A stretch of 64,000 bases of DNA from Sphaerisporangium siamense (GCF_014205275.1 NZ_JACHND010000001.1:2170001-2234000); one strand, 5' to 3'; positions 50,972-61,600 are shown, counted from the stretch's first letter. Program-made: numbers and translations. Notes: a model not told the origin generated them from the sequence alone.

Positions 50972-52777
50972 ATGCCGGTCACGCCGACCTATCCGGGCGT
51001 CTACATCGAAGAACTGCCGAGCACCGTCAGGACCATCACCGGGGTCTCGACCTCGGTCACGGCCTTCGTCGGGTACACCCCGCGCGGCCCGGTGAACACC
51101 CCTGTCACACTGACCGGCTTCGCCGACTACGAACGCCGGTTCGGCGGGCTCGCCGCCTCCAGCCTGCTGAGTTACGCCGTGCGGCAGTTCTTCCTCAAGG
51201 GCGGCGCGACGGCCATCGTGGTGCGGCTGGCGAGCGGCGCCGCGTCCGCGTCCGCCGTGATCCCCGGCGCCGGGGACGGCGGGTCGCTCACCGTCTCGGC
51301 CAGGGAGCAGGGCGCCTGGGCCGACTCGCTGCGCGTCGCGATCGACCCCGCCGGCGAGGGCGCCTTCGACCTGCGCGTCTTCGGCCCGTCGGGAGCGGTG
51401 CGCGAGACCTACGCCGGCCTCTCGCTCGACCCCGAGTCGCCCCGTTTCGCCGAGTCCGTGGTCGGCCAGTCGTCCGGCATGGTCACCCTGAAGGTCACCG
51501 GCACCGCATTCCCCGCGTACTCGGGCACGGTCTCGGCGCCGATCGGCCTGCCCCTTCCCGACGTCGCCGGACAAGAGATCACCGCGACCGCGGGCGGCGA
51601 AAGCCACACCTTCACGCTGTACGACGAGAACAGCCCGGACAAGCCGCGCACGTTACCCCAGCTCGCCCTGCTGCTCGAACGCAGGATCCGCGCCGCCGCG
51701 CCGACCGACCGCGCCTTCTCCGCCGCCCGGGTGCACGTCAGAGGCGACCGTCTGCACGTGCTCGCCGGCGACCCCGGTGCCGCCCTGAACCTGACCGGTG
51801 CCACCGCTTTGAACCTCGCCTCGTCCGTCCGCCCGCCCTCGTTCCCCTTCTCCGGCGGCGGGGACGGCTCCCCGCCCGGCGCGGCGGACTTCATCGGCAG
51901 CCCCGACGCCAAGACCGGCATCCACGCGCTGCGCGACGTCGAGGACGTCAACCTGCTCGTCCTGCCCGAACTCGCCGGCGAGGCGTTCGACGACACCCGG
52001 ATCGACGTCATCGCCCAGGCCGTCGCCCTCTGCGAGGAGAAGCGGATCTTCCTCCTCCTCGACGCCCCCCGCTCCTGGTCCACCCTCGACCGCGCCCGGT
52101 CCGGCCTGGCGGAGTTCGACTCCGTGCGCAGCGACCACGCCGCGCTGTACTTCCCGCACATCCGCGTCACCGACCCCCTGACCGGCAGGCTCCGCGACCT
52201 CCCGCCCTCCGGCGCCGTCGCGGGGGTGTACGCCCGCACCGACGTCGACAGGGGCGTCTGGAAGGCCCCGGCCGGCACCGAGGCGACGCTGCCCGGCGTC
52301 CGCGCCTTCAACGTCCCCCTCACCGACCCGGAGAACGGCCTGATCAACGTGCTGGCGCTGAACGCCCTGCGCGCCTTCCCGGTCATCGGCCCCGTCGTGT
52401 GGGGGGCGCGCACGCTCGCGGGCGCCGACCGCGTCTCCTCCCCGTGGAAGTACGTCCCGGTGCGCCGCCTGGCGCTGTTCCTGGAGGAGAGCCTGTACCG
52501 CGGCACCAAGTGGGTGGTGTTCGAGCCGAACGACGAGCGGCTGTGGAGCCAGATCCGGCTCAACGTCGGCGCGTTCCTCCACACGCTGTTCCTGCGGGGC
52601 GCCTTCCAGGGCACGTCGCCGCGCGAGGCGTACTTCGTCCGCTGCGACGCGAGCACCACCACGCAGGACGACGTCAACCGCGGCGTGGTGAACGTCGTCG
52701 TCGGGTTCGCGCCGCTCAAGCCGGCGGAGTTCGTGATCGTGCAGATCGAGCAGATGGCCGGCCGGCTCCAGGTCTGA
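50972..52777 (+). CDS. Contractile tail sheath protein of an extracellular contractile injection system
   Basis: Forms the contractile outer tube that drives the needle. The 601-aa protein begins TYPGVYIEELPSTVRTITGV, the universal sheath N-terminus, and ends with the core elements VFEPNDERLWSQIRLNVGAF, LHTLFLRGAFQG, YFVRCDASTTTQDDVNRGVV and GFAPLKPAEFVIVQI. The middle (about 90-330) is the variable surface domain. Neighbours (tube, Pvc16-like, AAA ATPase) fit an eCIS rather than a prophage. It is the first gene of the operon. Confidence 0.95.
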   Translation: MPVTPTYPGVYIEELPSTVRTITGVSTSVTAFVGYTPRGPVNTPVTLTGFADYERRFGGLAASSLLSYAVRQFFLKGGATAIVVRLASGAASASAVIPGAGDGGSLTVSAREQGAWADSLRVAIDPAGEGAFDLRVFGPSGAVRETYAGLSLDPESPRFAESVVGQSSGMVTLKVTGTAFPAYSGTVSAPIGLPLPDVAGQEITATAGGESHTFTLYDENSPDKPRTLPQLALLLERRIRAAAPTDRAFSAARVHVRGDRLHVLAGDPGAALNLTGATALNLASSVRPPSFPFSGGGDGSPPGAADFIGSPDAKTGIHALRDVEDVNLLVLPELAGEAFDDTRIDVIAQAVALCEEKRIFLLLDAPRSWSTLDRARSGLAEFDSVRSDHAALYFPHIRVTDPLTGRLRDLPPSGAVAGVYARTDVDRGVWKAPAGTEATLPGVRAFNVPLTDPENGLINVLALNALRAFPVIGPVVWGARTLAGADRVSSPWKYVPVRRLALFLEESLYRGTKWVVFEPNDERLWSQIRLNVGAFLHTLFLRGAFQGTSPREAYFVRCDASTTTQDDVNRGVVNVVVGFAPLKPAEFVIVQIEQMAGRLQV

Positions 52778-52815
52778 CCGCCGGGCCCTTCCTTCCGACA
52801 CAGGGGTGACAGTCG

Positions 52816-53340
52816 ATGGCCGAGTTCACCGTGAACGCGCAACGCTTCGACCCGTACAAGAACTTCAAGTTCCTGGTGCTGTGGGACGGCAAGATCGTCG
52901 CCGGGATCAGCAAGATCAGCCCGATGAAGCGCACGACCGAGGTCGTCAAGCACCGCAGCGGCGGCGACTCCAGCTCGCCCCGCAAGTCGGCCGGGCGCAC
53001 CGAGTTCGAGGCGATCACTCTGGAGCGCGGGGTCACCCACGACCCCGAGTTCGACCGCTGGGCCAACAAGGTGTGGCTGGTCGGCGCGGGCCGCGGGTCG
53101 GAGTCCTCGCTGCGCGACTTCCGCAAGAACATCGTGATCCAGGTGCTCAACGAGGCGGGCCAGGTCGCGATCGCCTACAACGTGTACCGGGCGTGGGTCA
53201 GCGAGTACCAGGCGCTCGGCGAGATGGACGCCAACGCCAACGCGGTCGCCATCCAGAGCCTGAAGCTGGAGTGCGAGGGCTGGGAACGCGATCCCGAGGT
53301 CCAGGAGCCGGAAGAGCCCACGATCACGCAGCCGGCGTGA
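52816..53340 (+). CDS. eCIS inner tube protein (T4 gp19-like)
   Basis: Builds the rigid inner tube. The 174-aa protein shows NAQRFDPYKNFKFLVLWDGK, the ISKISPMKRTTEVVKHRSGG core, FEAITLERGVTHDPEFDRWA and the closing strand IQSLKLECEGWERD, all tube-protein marks. It follows the sheath by 38 bp. Its TGA shares one base with the next ATG (TGATG). Only one tube gene is in the window; eCIS loci often have two. Confidence 0.93.
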   Translation: MAEFTVNAQRFDPYKNFKFLVLWDGKIVAGISKISPMKRTTEVVKHRSGGDSSSPRKSAGRTEFEAITLERGVTHDPEFDRWANKVWLVGAGRGSESSLRDFRKNIVIQVLNEAGQVAIAYNVYRAWVSEYQALGEMDANANAVAIQSLKLECEGWERDPEVQEPEEPTITQPA

Positions 53341-54053
53341 TGATCACGGCGGCCGACCTGCTGTCCGTCTGGGAGTCGGGCGCGGACGCGGGCAACGCCC
53401 AGCGCGCCGTGCTGCTGCACGCCGTCGCCCGGCCGGAGGCCCCCGACCTGCTCGACGCGCCGGTCGGAGCGCGCGACGCCGAGCTGTTCGCGCTGCGCCG
53501 GTCGCTGTTCGGCGCCCGCATCCCGGTGCTGCTGTCCTGTCCGGAGTGCGGCGAGCGGCTGGAGTTCGACTTCGACACCCGCGCCGTGCCCCCGCCGGAG
53601 CCTTCGCCGGTCGAGCCGATCACCCTCACCGTGGACTCCTGGACGGTCGTCGTGCGCGTCCCGACCTCCGGCGACCTGCTGGTCGCCGCCCGGTCGGCGA
53701 GCCCGCGCGCGGTCCTGCTCGAACGCTGCGTGCCGGAGGCTCGGCGGGACGGCGAGCCGGTCCCGGTGGCGGCGCTGCCCGCCGAAGTCGTCGCCCGGGT
53801 CGCGGAGGCGGCGGGCTGCGCCGATCCGGGGGCCGACGTCCGGTTGGACGTCCGGTGCCCGGAATGCGGTCGGATGGTGCGGGCCGGGCTGGACATCACC
53901 CTCTGCCTGTGGACCGAACTGGACGCCTGGGCACGTGCCACGTTGCTGGAGGTGTCCCTCCTCGCCGCCTCCTACGGGTGGGATGAGGCCGACATCCTGG
54001 CGATGAGCTCGGCACGGCGACGCTGCTACCTGGAGCTGGCCGGCCATGCATGA
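53340..54053 (+). CDS. T4-type baseplate chaperone-like protein with zinc ribbon
   Basis: A 237-aa protein. Its two CPECG motifs (CPECGERLEFDF near residue 63 and CPECGRMVRAGL near 175) would bind zinc together. The start VWESGADAGNAQRAVLLHA and the end LLEVSLLAASYGWDEADILA match the T4 baseplate-assembly family seen in eCIS loci. It probably helps fold or attach baseplate parts. Overlaps with both neighbours show coupling. I am moderately sure of the role, more so of the locus membership. Confidence 0.8.
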   Translation: MITAADLLSVWESGADAGNAQRAVLLHAVARPEAPDLLDAPVGARDAELFALRRSLFGARIPVLLSCPECGERLEFDFDTRAVPPPEPSPVEPITLTVDSWTVVVRVPTSGDLLVAARSASPRAVLLERCVPEARRDGEPVPVAALPAEVVARVAEAAGCADPGADVRLDVRCPECGRMVRAGLDITLCLWTELDAWARATLLEVSLLAASYGWDEADILAMSSARRRCYLELAGHA

Positions 54054-54747
54054 CCACTTCGACCGTCTTCTGGCCCGGGTCTCGGGCGAACCGGGCCCGT
54101 CGCCGTTCGTACGCCCGCGCCTGCCGCACGTCTTCGAGCGGCCCGCCACCGGACCCGTCGCCGACCTGGAGGCGCACGACGAGGTGACGCCGCGTCCCTT
54201 CCTCACGCCCACCCCCGAGCGTCCACCCGGGGTGCCGGGGCCGGTCCGCCCCGAGCCGTCCGCGCCGCCTCCTCCCGCTCTTGTCGGCATACCGGAACAC
54301 CGCGCCCACGGCCCGGCCGACGCGATCCCGGAGGGCATGCGGGCGGTGGAGCGGACGGAGCCGATGGGGGTCGCCGAGGCCGTGCGCCGCCTGGTCGAGC
54401 GCATCGAGGTGCGGCGCGGCCCGCTGCTCGCCCCGGCGAGCGTGCCGGGGCCGGTTCCGGCGGCGGGCGAGCGTTCCGCGCCGTCCGTCACCTCGCCGGG
54501 GACGCCGTTCTCCCATGCCGGAAACCCGGCCGTCCCTCCGGCGGGCGCCGCGCCCGGCGAGCGGTGGCGCGTGACCCCGGCCGTACGGCAGCGGGCCGAG
54601 CAGGGCCGCGAGGTCCGCATCAGCATCGGGCGCCTCGAAGTGAACGCCACCAGGCCCGAGCGTCCCACGCCGCCGCCCCGGCCAGGCCGTCCCGCCCCGA
54701 CGGTCAGCCTGGAGGCCTACCTCGCCGGAGGGGACGGGCGCCCATGA
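54046..54747 (+). CDS. Pro-rich eCIS locus protein, function unknown
   Basis: A 233-aa low-complexity protein: N-terminal HDHFDRLLARVSGE, a long Pro/Ala/Gly-rich middle, and a C-terminal segment VRISIGRLEVNATRPERP. Short proteins with this last element occur in many actinomycete eCIS loci just before the DUF4255 gene. It may be a flexible linker or cap. It overlaps the previous gene by eight bases and the next by four. Confidence 0.75.
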   Translation: MHDHFDRLLARVSGEPGPSPFVRPRLPHVFERPATGPVADLEAHDEVTPRPFLTPTPERPPGVPGPVRPEPSAPPPPALVGIPEHRAHGPADAIPEGMRAVERTEPMGVAEAVRRLVERIEVRRGPLLAPASVPGPVPAAGERSAPSVTSPGTPFSHAGNPAVPPAGAAPGERWRVTPAVRQRAEQGREVRISIGRLEVNATRPERPTPPPRPGRPAPTVSLEAYLAGGDGRP

Positions 54748-56093
54748 GCAACTACCTGGCGATAGCCCAGACCACCCAGGCGTTGTGCGAGTTCATCGCC
54801 CGCTCTCTGCAGGCCGACGGACTGGAGCTCGGCGCCCAGGTCGTGCCGCGCAAGCCGCCCGCGGAGCCGCCGCAGGAGCCCCTGGTCACCGTCTTCCTCT
54901 ACCGGACCACGCCGAACGGGGCGCTGCGCAACCTGGACGCCCCGACCCGTGGCCCGGACGGCACGCTGCTCACCAAGCCGCGGGCCGCCCTCGACCTGCA
55001 CTACCTGATCAGCTGTTACGGCAACGAGGACGAGCTGGAGCCCCAGCGCATGCTGGGTTCGGTCGTGCGCGGGCTGCACGAGGAGCCGATCCTGTCCCAG
55101 CTCGACATCCGCGAGGCCGCGAACCGCCCGTTCCTGGCCGGCGGCGACCTGGCCGCCTCCCTGCAGAAGGTCCGCTTCACGCCCGCCAAGCTGGACCTGG
55201 ACGACATGTCCAAGCTGTGGTCGATGCTGTTCCAGACCCCGTACGCCTACTCGGTGGTGTACGACGCCACGGCCGTCCTGCTGGACGGGCACGGCATTCC
55301 CGCGGCCGGTCGGCCGGTGCTGCGCCGCACGATCCGCGCCGTCCCGGGCACGCGACCGCACATCGCCCGCCTGCGGTCACGCCCCCGCGGCTCCTCCGCC
55401 GAACCACTGGAAGGCCCGTCCCCCGCCGACCACGAAATCTGGCTGGAGGGCGACTCCCTCACCACCGGCGAGGCCGTCCCTCCCGCCGTCGGCGAGGCGG
55501 TCTCCTCCTCCGCTGACGAGGCGATTTCGTCCGCCGGCCGAGAGGACGTCGGGGCCGCCGGTGGGGGAGTCGCCAAGGTCGCTCCTGGGAGAACCGCCCC
55601 TCTCTCGGTCGGCGAGGTCGTCGTCCGGGTCGGGGACCGGGATGTGACACCGGACCGGGCCGGCGCGGAGCGGGTCGTGTTCACCCCGCCCGAGGACCTG
55701 CCGCCCGGCATCTACCCGGTTCAGGTGCGGGCCGGCGTCGTCGAGTCCAACGCCGTTCCGCTGACCCGCCAGCCCCGCGTCACCGGCCCGGTCGAGGCGA
55801 GCGGGGACCCGCTCGTGGTCACCGTCCGCCTGGACATGCCCGTACGGGACGACCAGCGCGTCGAGTTGCTGCTCGACGAGCTGGACCCACCGCCGGGACG
55901 CCGCCCCGAGAGCCACCGCTTCCCCGCGACCCACCCACTCGACCGGCCCCCAGGGACGGACGACCACGTAATCCACGTCCCGGTCCACGGGGTACGCGCG
56001 CCGCTCACGTACCTCGTGCGCGTCCAGGTCGCGGGGGTGGCCGGCCGCACCGGCGACGACCTGCGCACGCCCGTCCTGGACCTGGAGGTCTGA
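54744..56093 (+). CDS. DUF4255 (Pvc16/Afp16-like) tube terminator or cap protein
   Basis: A 449-aa protein. Residues 1-190 are DUF4255: MSNYLAIAQTTQALCEFIA, TVFLYRTTPNGALRNLDAP, LDLHYLISCYGNEDELEPQ and LSKLWSMLFQTPYAYSVV (read with DDM before it). In Pvc and Afp this protein caps the tail end. The rest (about 230-449) is a Ser/Glu-rich linker with repeated phrases (GEAV, ADEA, GREDV) and an Ig-like domain (VRVGDRDVTPDRAGAERVVF). The start overlaps the previous stop (ATGA). Confidence 0.88.
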   Translation: MSNYLAIAQTTQALCEFIARSLQADGLELGAQVVPRKPPAEPPQEPLVTVFLYRTTPNGALRNLDAPTRGPDGTLLTKPRAALDLHYLISCYGNEDELEPQRMLGSVVRGLHEEPILSQLDIREAANRPFLAGGDLAASLQKVRFTPAKLDLDDMSKLWSMLFQTPYAYSVVYDATAVLLDGHGIPAAGRPVLRRTIRAVPGTRPHIARLRSRPRGSSAEPLEGPSPADHEIWLEGDSLTTGEAVPPAVGEAVSSSADEAISSAGREDVGAAGGGVAKVAPGRTAPLSVGEVVVRVGDRDVTPDRAGAERVVFTPPEDLPPGIYPVQVRAGVVESNAVPLTRQPRVTGPVEASGDPLVVTVRLDMPVRDDQRVELLLDELDPPPGRRPESHRFPATHPLDRPPGTDDHVIHVPVHGVRAPLTYLVRVQVAGVAGRTGDDLRTPVLDLEV

Positions 56094-56095
56094 CC

Positions 56096-58339
56096 GTGGG
56101 GGAGGAGTCGCACGGGCACGCGCTGATGGCCGAGGTACGCGCCGTGCTGGCCGCCCTCGACGCCCACGCGTCCGGCCACTCCACCCCCCACCGCCCCCGT
56201 CCTCCAAAGCCCCGACGCACCACCCGCCGAGACACCCACCCGGTTCCCCCTGCAACCCCTCACCACCCGGCGACCGAGACGTCCACGCCACCCGCACCGA
56301 CCACGCCACCCGTACCGGCTGCGCCAACCGGGTCGGCCGCGCCAGCCGGGCTAACCGGGCTATCCGGGCTATCCGTGTCATCCGGGCCGTCCCCGTTATC
56401 CGGGCTGACCGCGCCAGCCGGGTCATCCGCGCGATCCATGCCATCCGGGCGGGCGGACGCCGGGGGTCCCGGGATGTCCGGTGGGGCGGTGGAGCGGACG
56501 AGTGCCCTGGACATGTTGTGTTCGTGCTTCGGGCTGACCGTGTTCGAGCGGGACGTGCTCGTTCTCGCCGCCGCCATGGAGGTGGACGCGACCACCGCGT
56601 CGCGCTGCGCGGCGGCCGCGGGGGATCCGTACCGCGCCTACCCCACCTTCTCCCTGGCTCTCGCCGCGTTCCCCGACCCGCACTGGAGCGCGCTCACGCC
56701 CGTGGCCCCGCTGCGGCGCTGGGGTCTGGTCGAGCTGGACGCGACGGTGTCGCCGGTCACCGGACGCCTGCGCGTCGACGAACGCGTCCTGCACTTTCTC
56801 GCGGGCATCTCCTACCTCGACACCCGCCTGCGCGGCCTCGTCACGCCCGTCCCCGAACCGCCCGATCTGCCCCCGTCACACGCCGCGCTGTCCGCCCGCG
56901 TCGCGGACGCCTGGCGCGGCGCGCACGCCCGCCCCCACGCCGAGCTGACCGGCGGCGATCGGCGCACCCGCGAGGAGGTGGCCGCGGTGGCCGCCTTCCG
57001 GTCGGGCTTGACGCTGTACGCCGCCGATGCCGCCGACCTGCCCGCCCATCCGGACGAGAGGGACGCCCTGCGGCGGCTGTGGGAGCGGGAGGCCGTCCTG
57101 CTCCCGGCCGCGCTGCTGGTGGAGACCACCGCCGCCACCCGTGCCGCCGCCGACGCGTTCGCCGCGCCGCTGGAGGTCCCCGTGCTCGTCTCCGGCGCCG
57201 ACCCGGGCACGGGCGATCGCCATCGGGCGCGCTTCACCGTCCCCGCGCTCACGGCCGACGAGCAGCATGACCTGTGGTCGGCGGCGCTGAACGGTGATGC
57301 GGTGACCGGTGATGCGCTGAACGGTGACACGGTGAACGGTGATCCGCTGAACGGCGACGTGGCGAACGGCGCACGCCCGGTCGGTGACGCCGAGCTCAAC
57401 CGCCTCGTCGCGCAGTTCTCGCTGCCCGCGCACGTCATCCGCGAGGCCGGGCGCGCGGCGCGTACGGCGTCCGGCCCGGAGATGTCCCGGCTGGCGTGGC
57501 AGGCGGGGCTGACCGAGGCGCGCATGGTGCTCGACGAGCTGGGGCACCGCATCGAGCCCCGCGCCGGCGCCGAAGACCTGGTGCTGCCCGCGCAGCAACG
57601 CGGCGTGCTGGCCGAGATCGTCGCGCACGTCCGGCAGCGCGGCACCGTCTACCACGAGTGGGGATTCGCCTCGGTGCTGCGGCGCGGGCTCGGCGTCACC
57701 GCGCTCTTCGCCGGGGGCAGCGGGACCGGCAAGACGCTCGCCGCGGAGGTCGTCGCCGGACGGCTCGGGCTGGACCTCTTCGTCATCGACCTGTCCCAGG
57801 TGGTCAGCAAGTACATCGGCGAGACCGAGAAGAACCTGCGGCGGGTGTTCGACGCGGCCGAGCGCGGCGGCGCGGTGCTCCTCTTCGACGAGGCCGACGC
57901 GTTGTTCGGCAGGCGCAGCGAGATCAAGGACAGCCACGACCGCTACGCCAACCTGGAGGTCAGCTACCTGCTGATGCGCATGGAGGCCTACCGCGGGCTG
58001 GCCGTCCTCACCACGAACATGAAGAAGGCGCTGGACCCGGCGTTCCTGCGCCGCATCCGCTTCGTCGTGGACTTTCCCTTCCCTGGGCCGGCCGAGCGCG
58101 CCGAGATCTGGCGCCAGGTCATCCCCGGCCGCGCGCCGACCGGAGACCTCGACCTGGCACGGCTGTCCCAGCTCACCGTGACCGGCGGCAGCATCCGCAA
58201 CATCGCGCTGTCCGCGGCCTTCCTCGCGGCCGAGGAGGGGACGGCGCTGGCCATGCGCCACATGCTCGCGGCGGCCCGCACCGAATACCTGAAGCTCGAC
58301 CGCACCCTCACCCCGGGGGAGATCACCGGATGGGTATAG
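56096..58339 (+). CDS. AAA+ ATPase of the eCIS (Afp15/Pvc15-like)
   Basis: A 747-aa ATPase essential for assembly or loading in related systems. Residues about 20-130 are a Pro/Ser/Thr-rich linker; 130-390 a winged-helix and helical region; then AAA+ with Walker A GGSGTGKTLAAE, Walker B AVLLFDEADALFGRR, sensor LAVLTTNMKKALDPAFLRR. A short repetitive loop, (A/V)LNGD-type units around residue 400, is encoded by tandem DNA repeats at 57288-57360. Start GTG at 56096; the ATG at 56126 is an alternative. Confidence 0.92.
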   Translation: MGEESHGHALMAEVRAVLAALDAHASGHSTPHRPRPPKPRRTTRRDTHPVPPATPHHPATETSTPPAPTTPPVPAAPTGSAAPAGLTGLSGLSVSSGPSPLSGLTAPAGSSARSMPSGRADAGGPGMSGGAVERTSALDMLCSCFGLTVFERDVLVLAAAMEVDATTASRCAAAAGDPYRAYPTFSLALAAFPDPHWSALTPVAPLRRWGLVELDATVSPVTGRLRVDERVLHFLAGISYLDTRLRGLVTPVPEPPDLPPSHAALSARVADAWRGAHARPHAELTGGDRRTREEVAAVAAFRSGLTLYAADAADLPAHPDERDALRRLWEREAVLLPAALLVETTAATRAAADAFAAPLEVPVLVSGADPGTGDRHRARFTVPALTADEQHDLWSAALNGDAVTGDALNGDTVNGDPLNGDVANGARPVGDAELNRLVAQFSLPAHVIREAGRAARTASGPEMSRLAWQAGLTEARMVLDELGHRIEPRAGAEDLVLPAQQRGVLAEIVAHVRQRGTVYHEWGFASVLRRGLGVTALFAGGSGTGKTLAAEVVAGRLGLDLFVIDLSQVVSKYIGETEKNLRRVFDAAERGGAVLLFDEADALFGRRSEIKDSHDRYANLEVSYLLMRMEAYRGLAVLTTNMKKALDPAFLRRIRFVVDFPFPGPAERAEIWRQVIPGRAPTGDLDLARLSQLTVTGGSIRNIALSAAFLAAEEGTALAMRHMLAAARTEYLKLDRTLTPGEITGWV

Positions 58340-58632
58340 CGCCGCGGCGGATCGTCGTCCACGTGGACGAGTTCGCGCTCAACGGGTTCCCCATGGCCGA
58401 CCGCGACCGGGTGGCCGCCGCCTTCGAGCGTGAGCTGACCCGCCTGTTGTACGCGGCCCCGCTGGACGGGGGCTCCTCACTGCCGGAGGGATCGCTGCTC
58501 GCCAGGTCGAGCCGGTCGCTGGACGCGATCGCGCTGCCCGCGCTGCCGCCCGCGGCCTCCTCCCGCAGGCTCGGAGAACTGCTCGCCCGCGCCGTACACG
58601 ACGGGTTCACCCGAGGGGAGACGGACGCGTGA
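58330..58632 (+). CDS. Small eCIS-locus protein
   Basis: A 100-aa protein with RRIVVHVDEFALNGFPMADR, FERELTRLLYAAP and LGELLARAVHDGFTRGE. Similar-sized proteins with this VHVDELVL-like opening follow the AAA gene in actinomycete eCIS loci; function unknown. It overlaps the AAA gene by ten bases and the giant gene by four (GTGA). Confidence 0.78.
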   Translation: MGIAPRRIVVHVDEFALNGFPMADRDRVAAAFERELTRLLYAAPLDGGSSLPEGSLLARSSRSLDAIALPALPPAASSRRLGELLARAVHDGFTRGETDA

Positions 58633-61600
58633 GGACCACCTCCGCCCGCCGGCGGACCGCCCCCGAACGGCGAGCCAAGCGACCCCGCGCCACCCGGCCC
58701 CCCGAGACCAGGGACGCCCTTATGCCGTCCCAGCTCACGGGCGTCCTCACGCCGTTCGCGGTCTCGGGCGTCTCCACTCGCTCCGCGGTCTCGGGCCTCT
58801 CCGCGCCATCCGCGGTCACGGGTATCCCCGATGCCGGCGTACGCCGTGGTCTCGCGGAGAGGCTGGGGCACGACCTTGGCCGGGTGCGCGTCCACGCGGG
58901 CCGCGATGCCGCCGCGCTGCTCGACCCGGCCGCCGTCGCCGACCGCGTGGTGGCAGGGGTGCTGCGCAGCCTGCGCGGCGACCCCGCGGACGCGTCTCGG
59001 CGGGTACGGCTGCAGGTCGTCCGGCTCGCCACCGGACTGCGCGAGCTCGTCCTCGACCGGCTGCGGGTCCGGCTGTCCTCGGCCGAGTACGGGCGGCTGC
59101 TCACCATGGTCCAGGAGACGGACACCGCGGCGGCCGGCGGTCCCGTCGAGTCGGCGATGGCGCCCGAGCCCGTACCCGACGCGACGGAGGCGGCCGACTC
59201 GGAGCGCGAGGCCGCGGAGGAGTCCCGCCAGGGCCTGGCCGAGCAGGACGAGCAGCGTGCGCGCGACGACGCCGAGGAGACCTGGGGCGAGGAGGAAACC
59301 CCTGATCGGGAGACGGCTGACAAGCAGGAAGAGCACGGGAAGCAGCGGGCGGCGAAGGAGTCCCGCGATCAGGAGGCGCCGGACGAGGCCGCGAGCGAAA
59401 GGGAAACCCGCGGCGACGGGGATCGGTCTGGAGAAGACGACGGCAAGCGCTCTACAGAAGGCGACGGCGAGCATTCCGCAGAGGGCGACGGGGAGCGCTC
59501 TGCAGAGAGCAAGGGGGAGCGCTCTGCAGAGGGTGACGGGGAGCGGTCTGAGGGGGGCGTCGAGGGTGCTCGGGCAGAGGCCGCTGGGGAGTCCATCGCC
59601 CAGGGGCTCGGCGCTGCAGGAGGCATGCCGTCCGCGTCGCAGGGACCGGCCGCGGGTGCGACCCCGGTCGCGGAGACGGGGGCCGGGCAGGCCGTAGTGG
59701 CCGGGGCGCAGCCGGTGCGTCCTGAGCGTGTGGAAGAGGCGGCCGGCGCGTCCGACAGTTCTCTCGTACGGCATGGCCTGCTGGGGCGCCAGGAGAACGA
59801 CCCTCCGGAGGAGGCTGAGAGGCCACTCGGGTTGGAGTCCGGCGCGGACGCCGAGGTGCCGGTTCCTGAGGGGGAGTCCCAGGGAGCCGAGGATGAGCGT
59901 GACGCGGCCGGCGCCGGTCCCGATGCCCAGCCGGATCCCCGGCCCGAGGACTACCTTCCCGCCACCGACCTGGACGTCTCCGACGTGCCGACGGTCGGCG
60001 ACACCGTCCGGGAGGGACGGACACCGCCACCGGCCGCCGAGGCCCCGGCCTTCCCCGCACCACCGCCCACCAAGGCCGAACAGCAGAACGACGAGGACGC
60101 CGAGTCCCCTGCCACCTCCGATACCGAGTCGCCTGCCGTCCTGGACGCCGAGTCCTCCGCCACCCCCGCTACCGAGTCCTCTGCCGTCCTGGACACCGAA
60201 CCCTCTGCCACCCCGGATATCGAGTCCCCTGCGACCCCGCACACCGAGTCCTCAGCCGGCCTGGACGTCGAGTCCGCTTCCACCTCGGACGCATCCCCCA
60301 TCGAGGCGCCGAACACCGCTCCCGAACCGTCCGTCGACTCTTCGATTTCTGCTGCCACGGGGCCGTCGGGGGAGGAGCCTTCCTCCGCCGGGTCGGGGTC
60401 GTCCGCCGAGACAGTGGGCGCCCGCGTCGCTTCCGCTGTGGGCGGCGATGCCGAGGTGGGGGGTGGTACGGGGGACGTGGGGGCGGTTGCGCCGGAGGCG
60501 TCGTTGGAGTCGGGGGGCGGGGCCTGCGCGGGGGCGCCGGAGGCGACGACCGAGGGGGCCAAGGCAGAGGGCGGTCAGGGGGGCTGCGCGGCCGGTGGGG
60601 GTGGTGGAGCGGGCGGGGGTGGGGCCGCGGCCGAAGAGAAGCCGCCCTCCGTTCCGGACGTGTCGGGGCAGCGGCCGGAGGCGGCGCTGGCCACGGTTTC
60701 GACGTTGCCGCCCGTCGCGATGCGCGGGTCGCTGGCCCAGGTGGACGGGGCGATCGGCCGGGACGTCGGGGAGCGGCAGGCCGCGCTCCAGGCCGCGCCG
60801 CCGACGGCCGAACGCCCGTCCGGAGCCCCGCGCACGTTGTCGGGCCCGCCCGAGGCGGCGCCGCCCGGCCACACCGAGCCGGTCAAGCCGGCGAAACTTC
60901 AGGCCCGGCAGGCGGAGCGGCAGAAGCAGGAGCGCGCCAGGGAGGTCCAGGGCAGCGACCCGGCCGCACGCGCGCCGCGGCCCCAGGTGGCGGGGACCGC
61001 CGACGGGAAGCTCTCCGAGCAGGAGGCCAGGAACGTCGAGCGGGCCGTGGACAGCGTCCCCACCAGCGATCCCGCGTTGCACGCCACCGTCGGCCCCGCG
61101 CGGAAGGTCGAGCTGAAGGGCGAGACCGACCCGGTCAGGACCGACGAGCAGTCCGCCGAGCTCGCCGAGGCGTCCCACGAGATCCACCAGGGGGGCCGCG
61201 AGGAGGCGGCCAAGCCGCTGGGAGAGGACCAGATATATCCGGACGTGCCCGCCGAGACCCTGACCGGGGATGTCCCCGCCCCAGGGAGCGGCGGGGGATC
61301 GGTCACCGGAAGCTCCGCAGGTAGCGGGGGTGGGGCGGTCACGGGGGGCTCGGCAGGTGGTGGGGGCGGACCGGTCGGGGAGGGCGGCGCGGGGCAGGCC
61401 GTTGCCGTCGTGGCGCGGCAGGAGCGCGGGGCGCAGATCCAGGCCGGGTTCACCGGCGGGCAGGCCCGGATGGGGTCCGAGCGGCAGAGCCAACGGCAAG
61501 GCGAGGCCGAGGCGAACGCCCGGCACCAGGCCGAGACGGCGCAGGCCGTCCAGGAGAACACGCAGGCTCAGGCGGACCAGCGGGGCAAGGTCGCCGAGGA

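Noticed and set aside
50822-51607. 261-codon minus-strand frame at the start of the sheath gene
   Set aside because: Antisense to the well-conserved sheath N-terminus, low-complexity translation.
59450-59545. CRISPR-like short repeats
   Set aside because: These are 24-bp units in frame within the giant gene and encode an 8-residue protein repeat.
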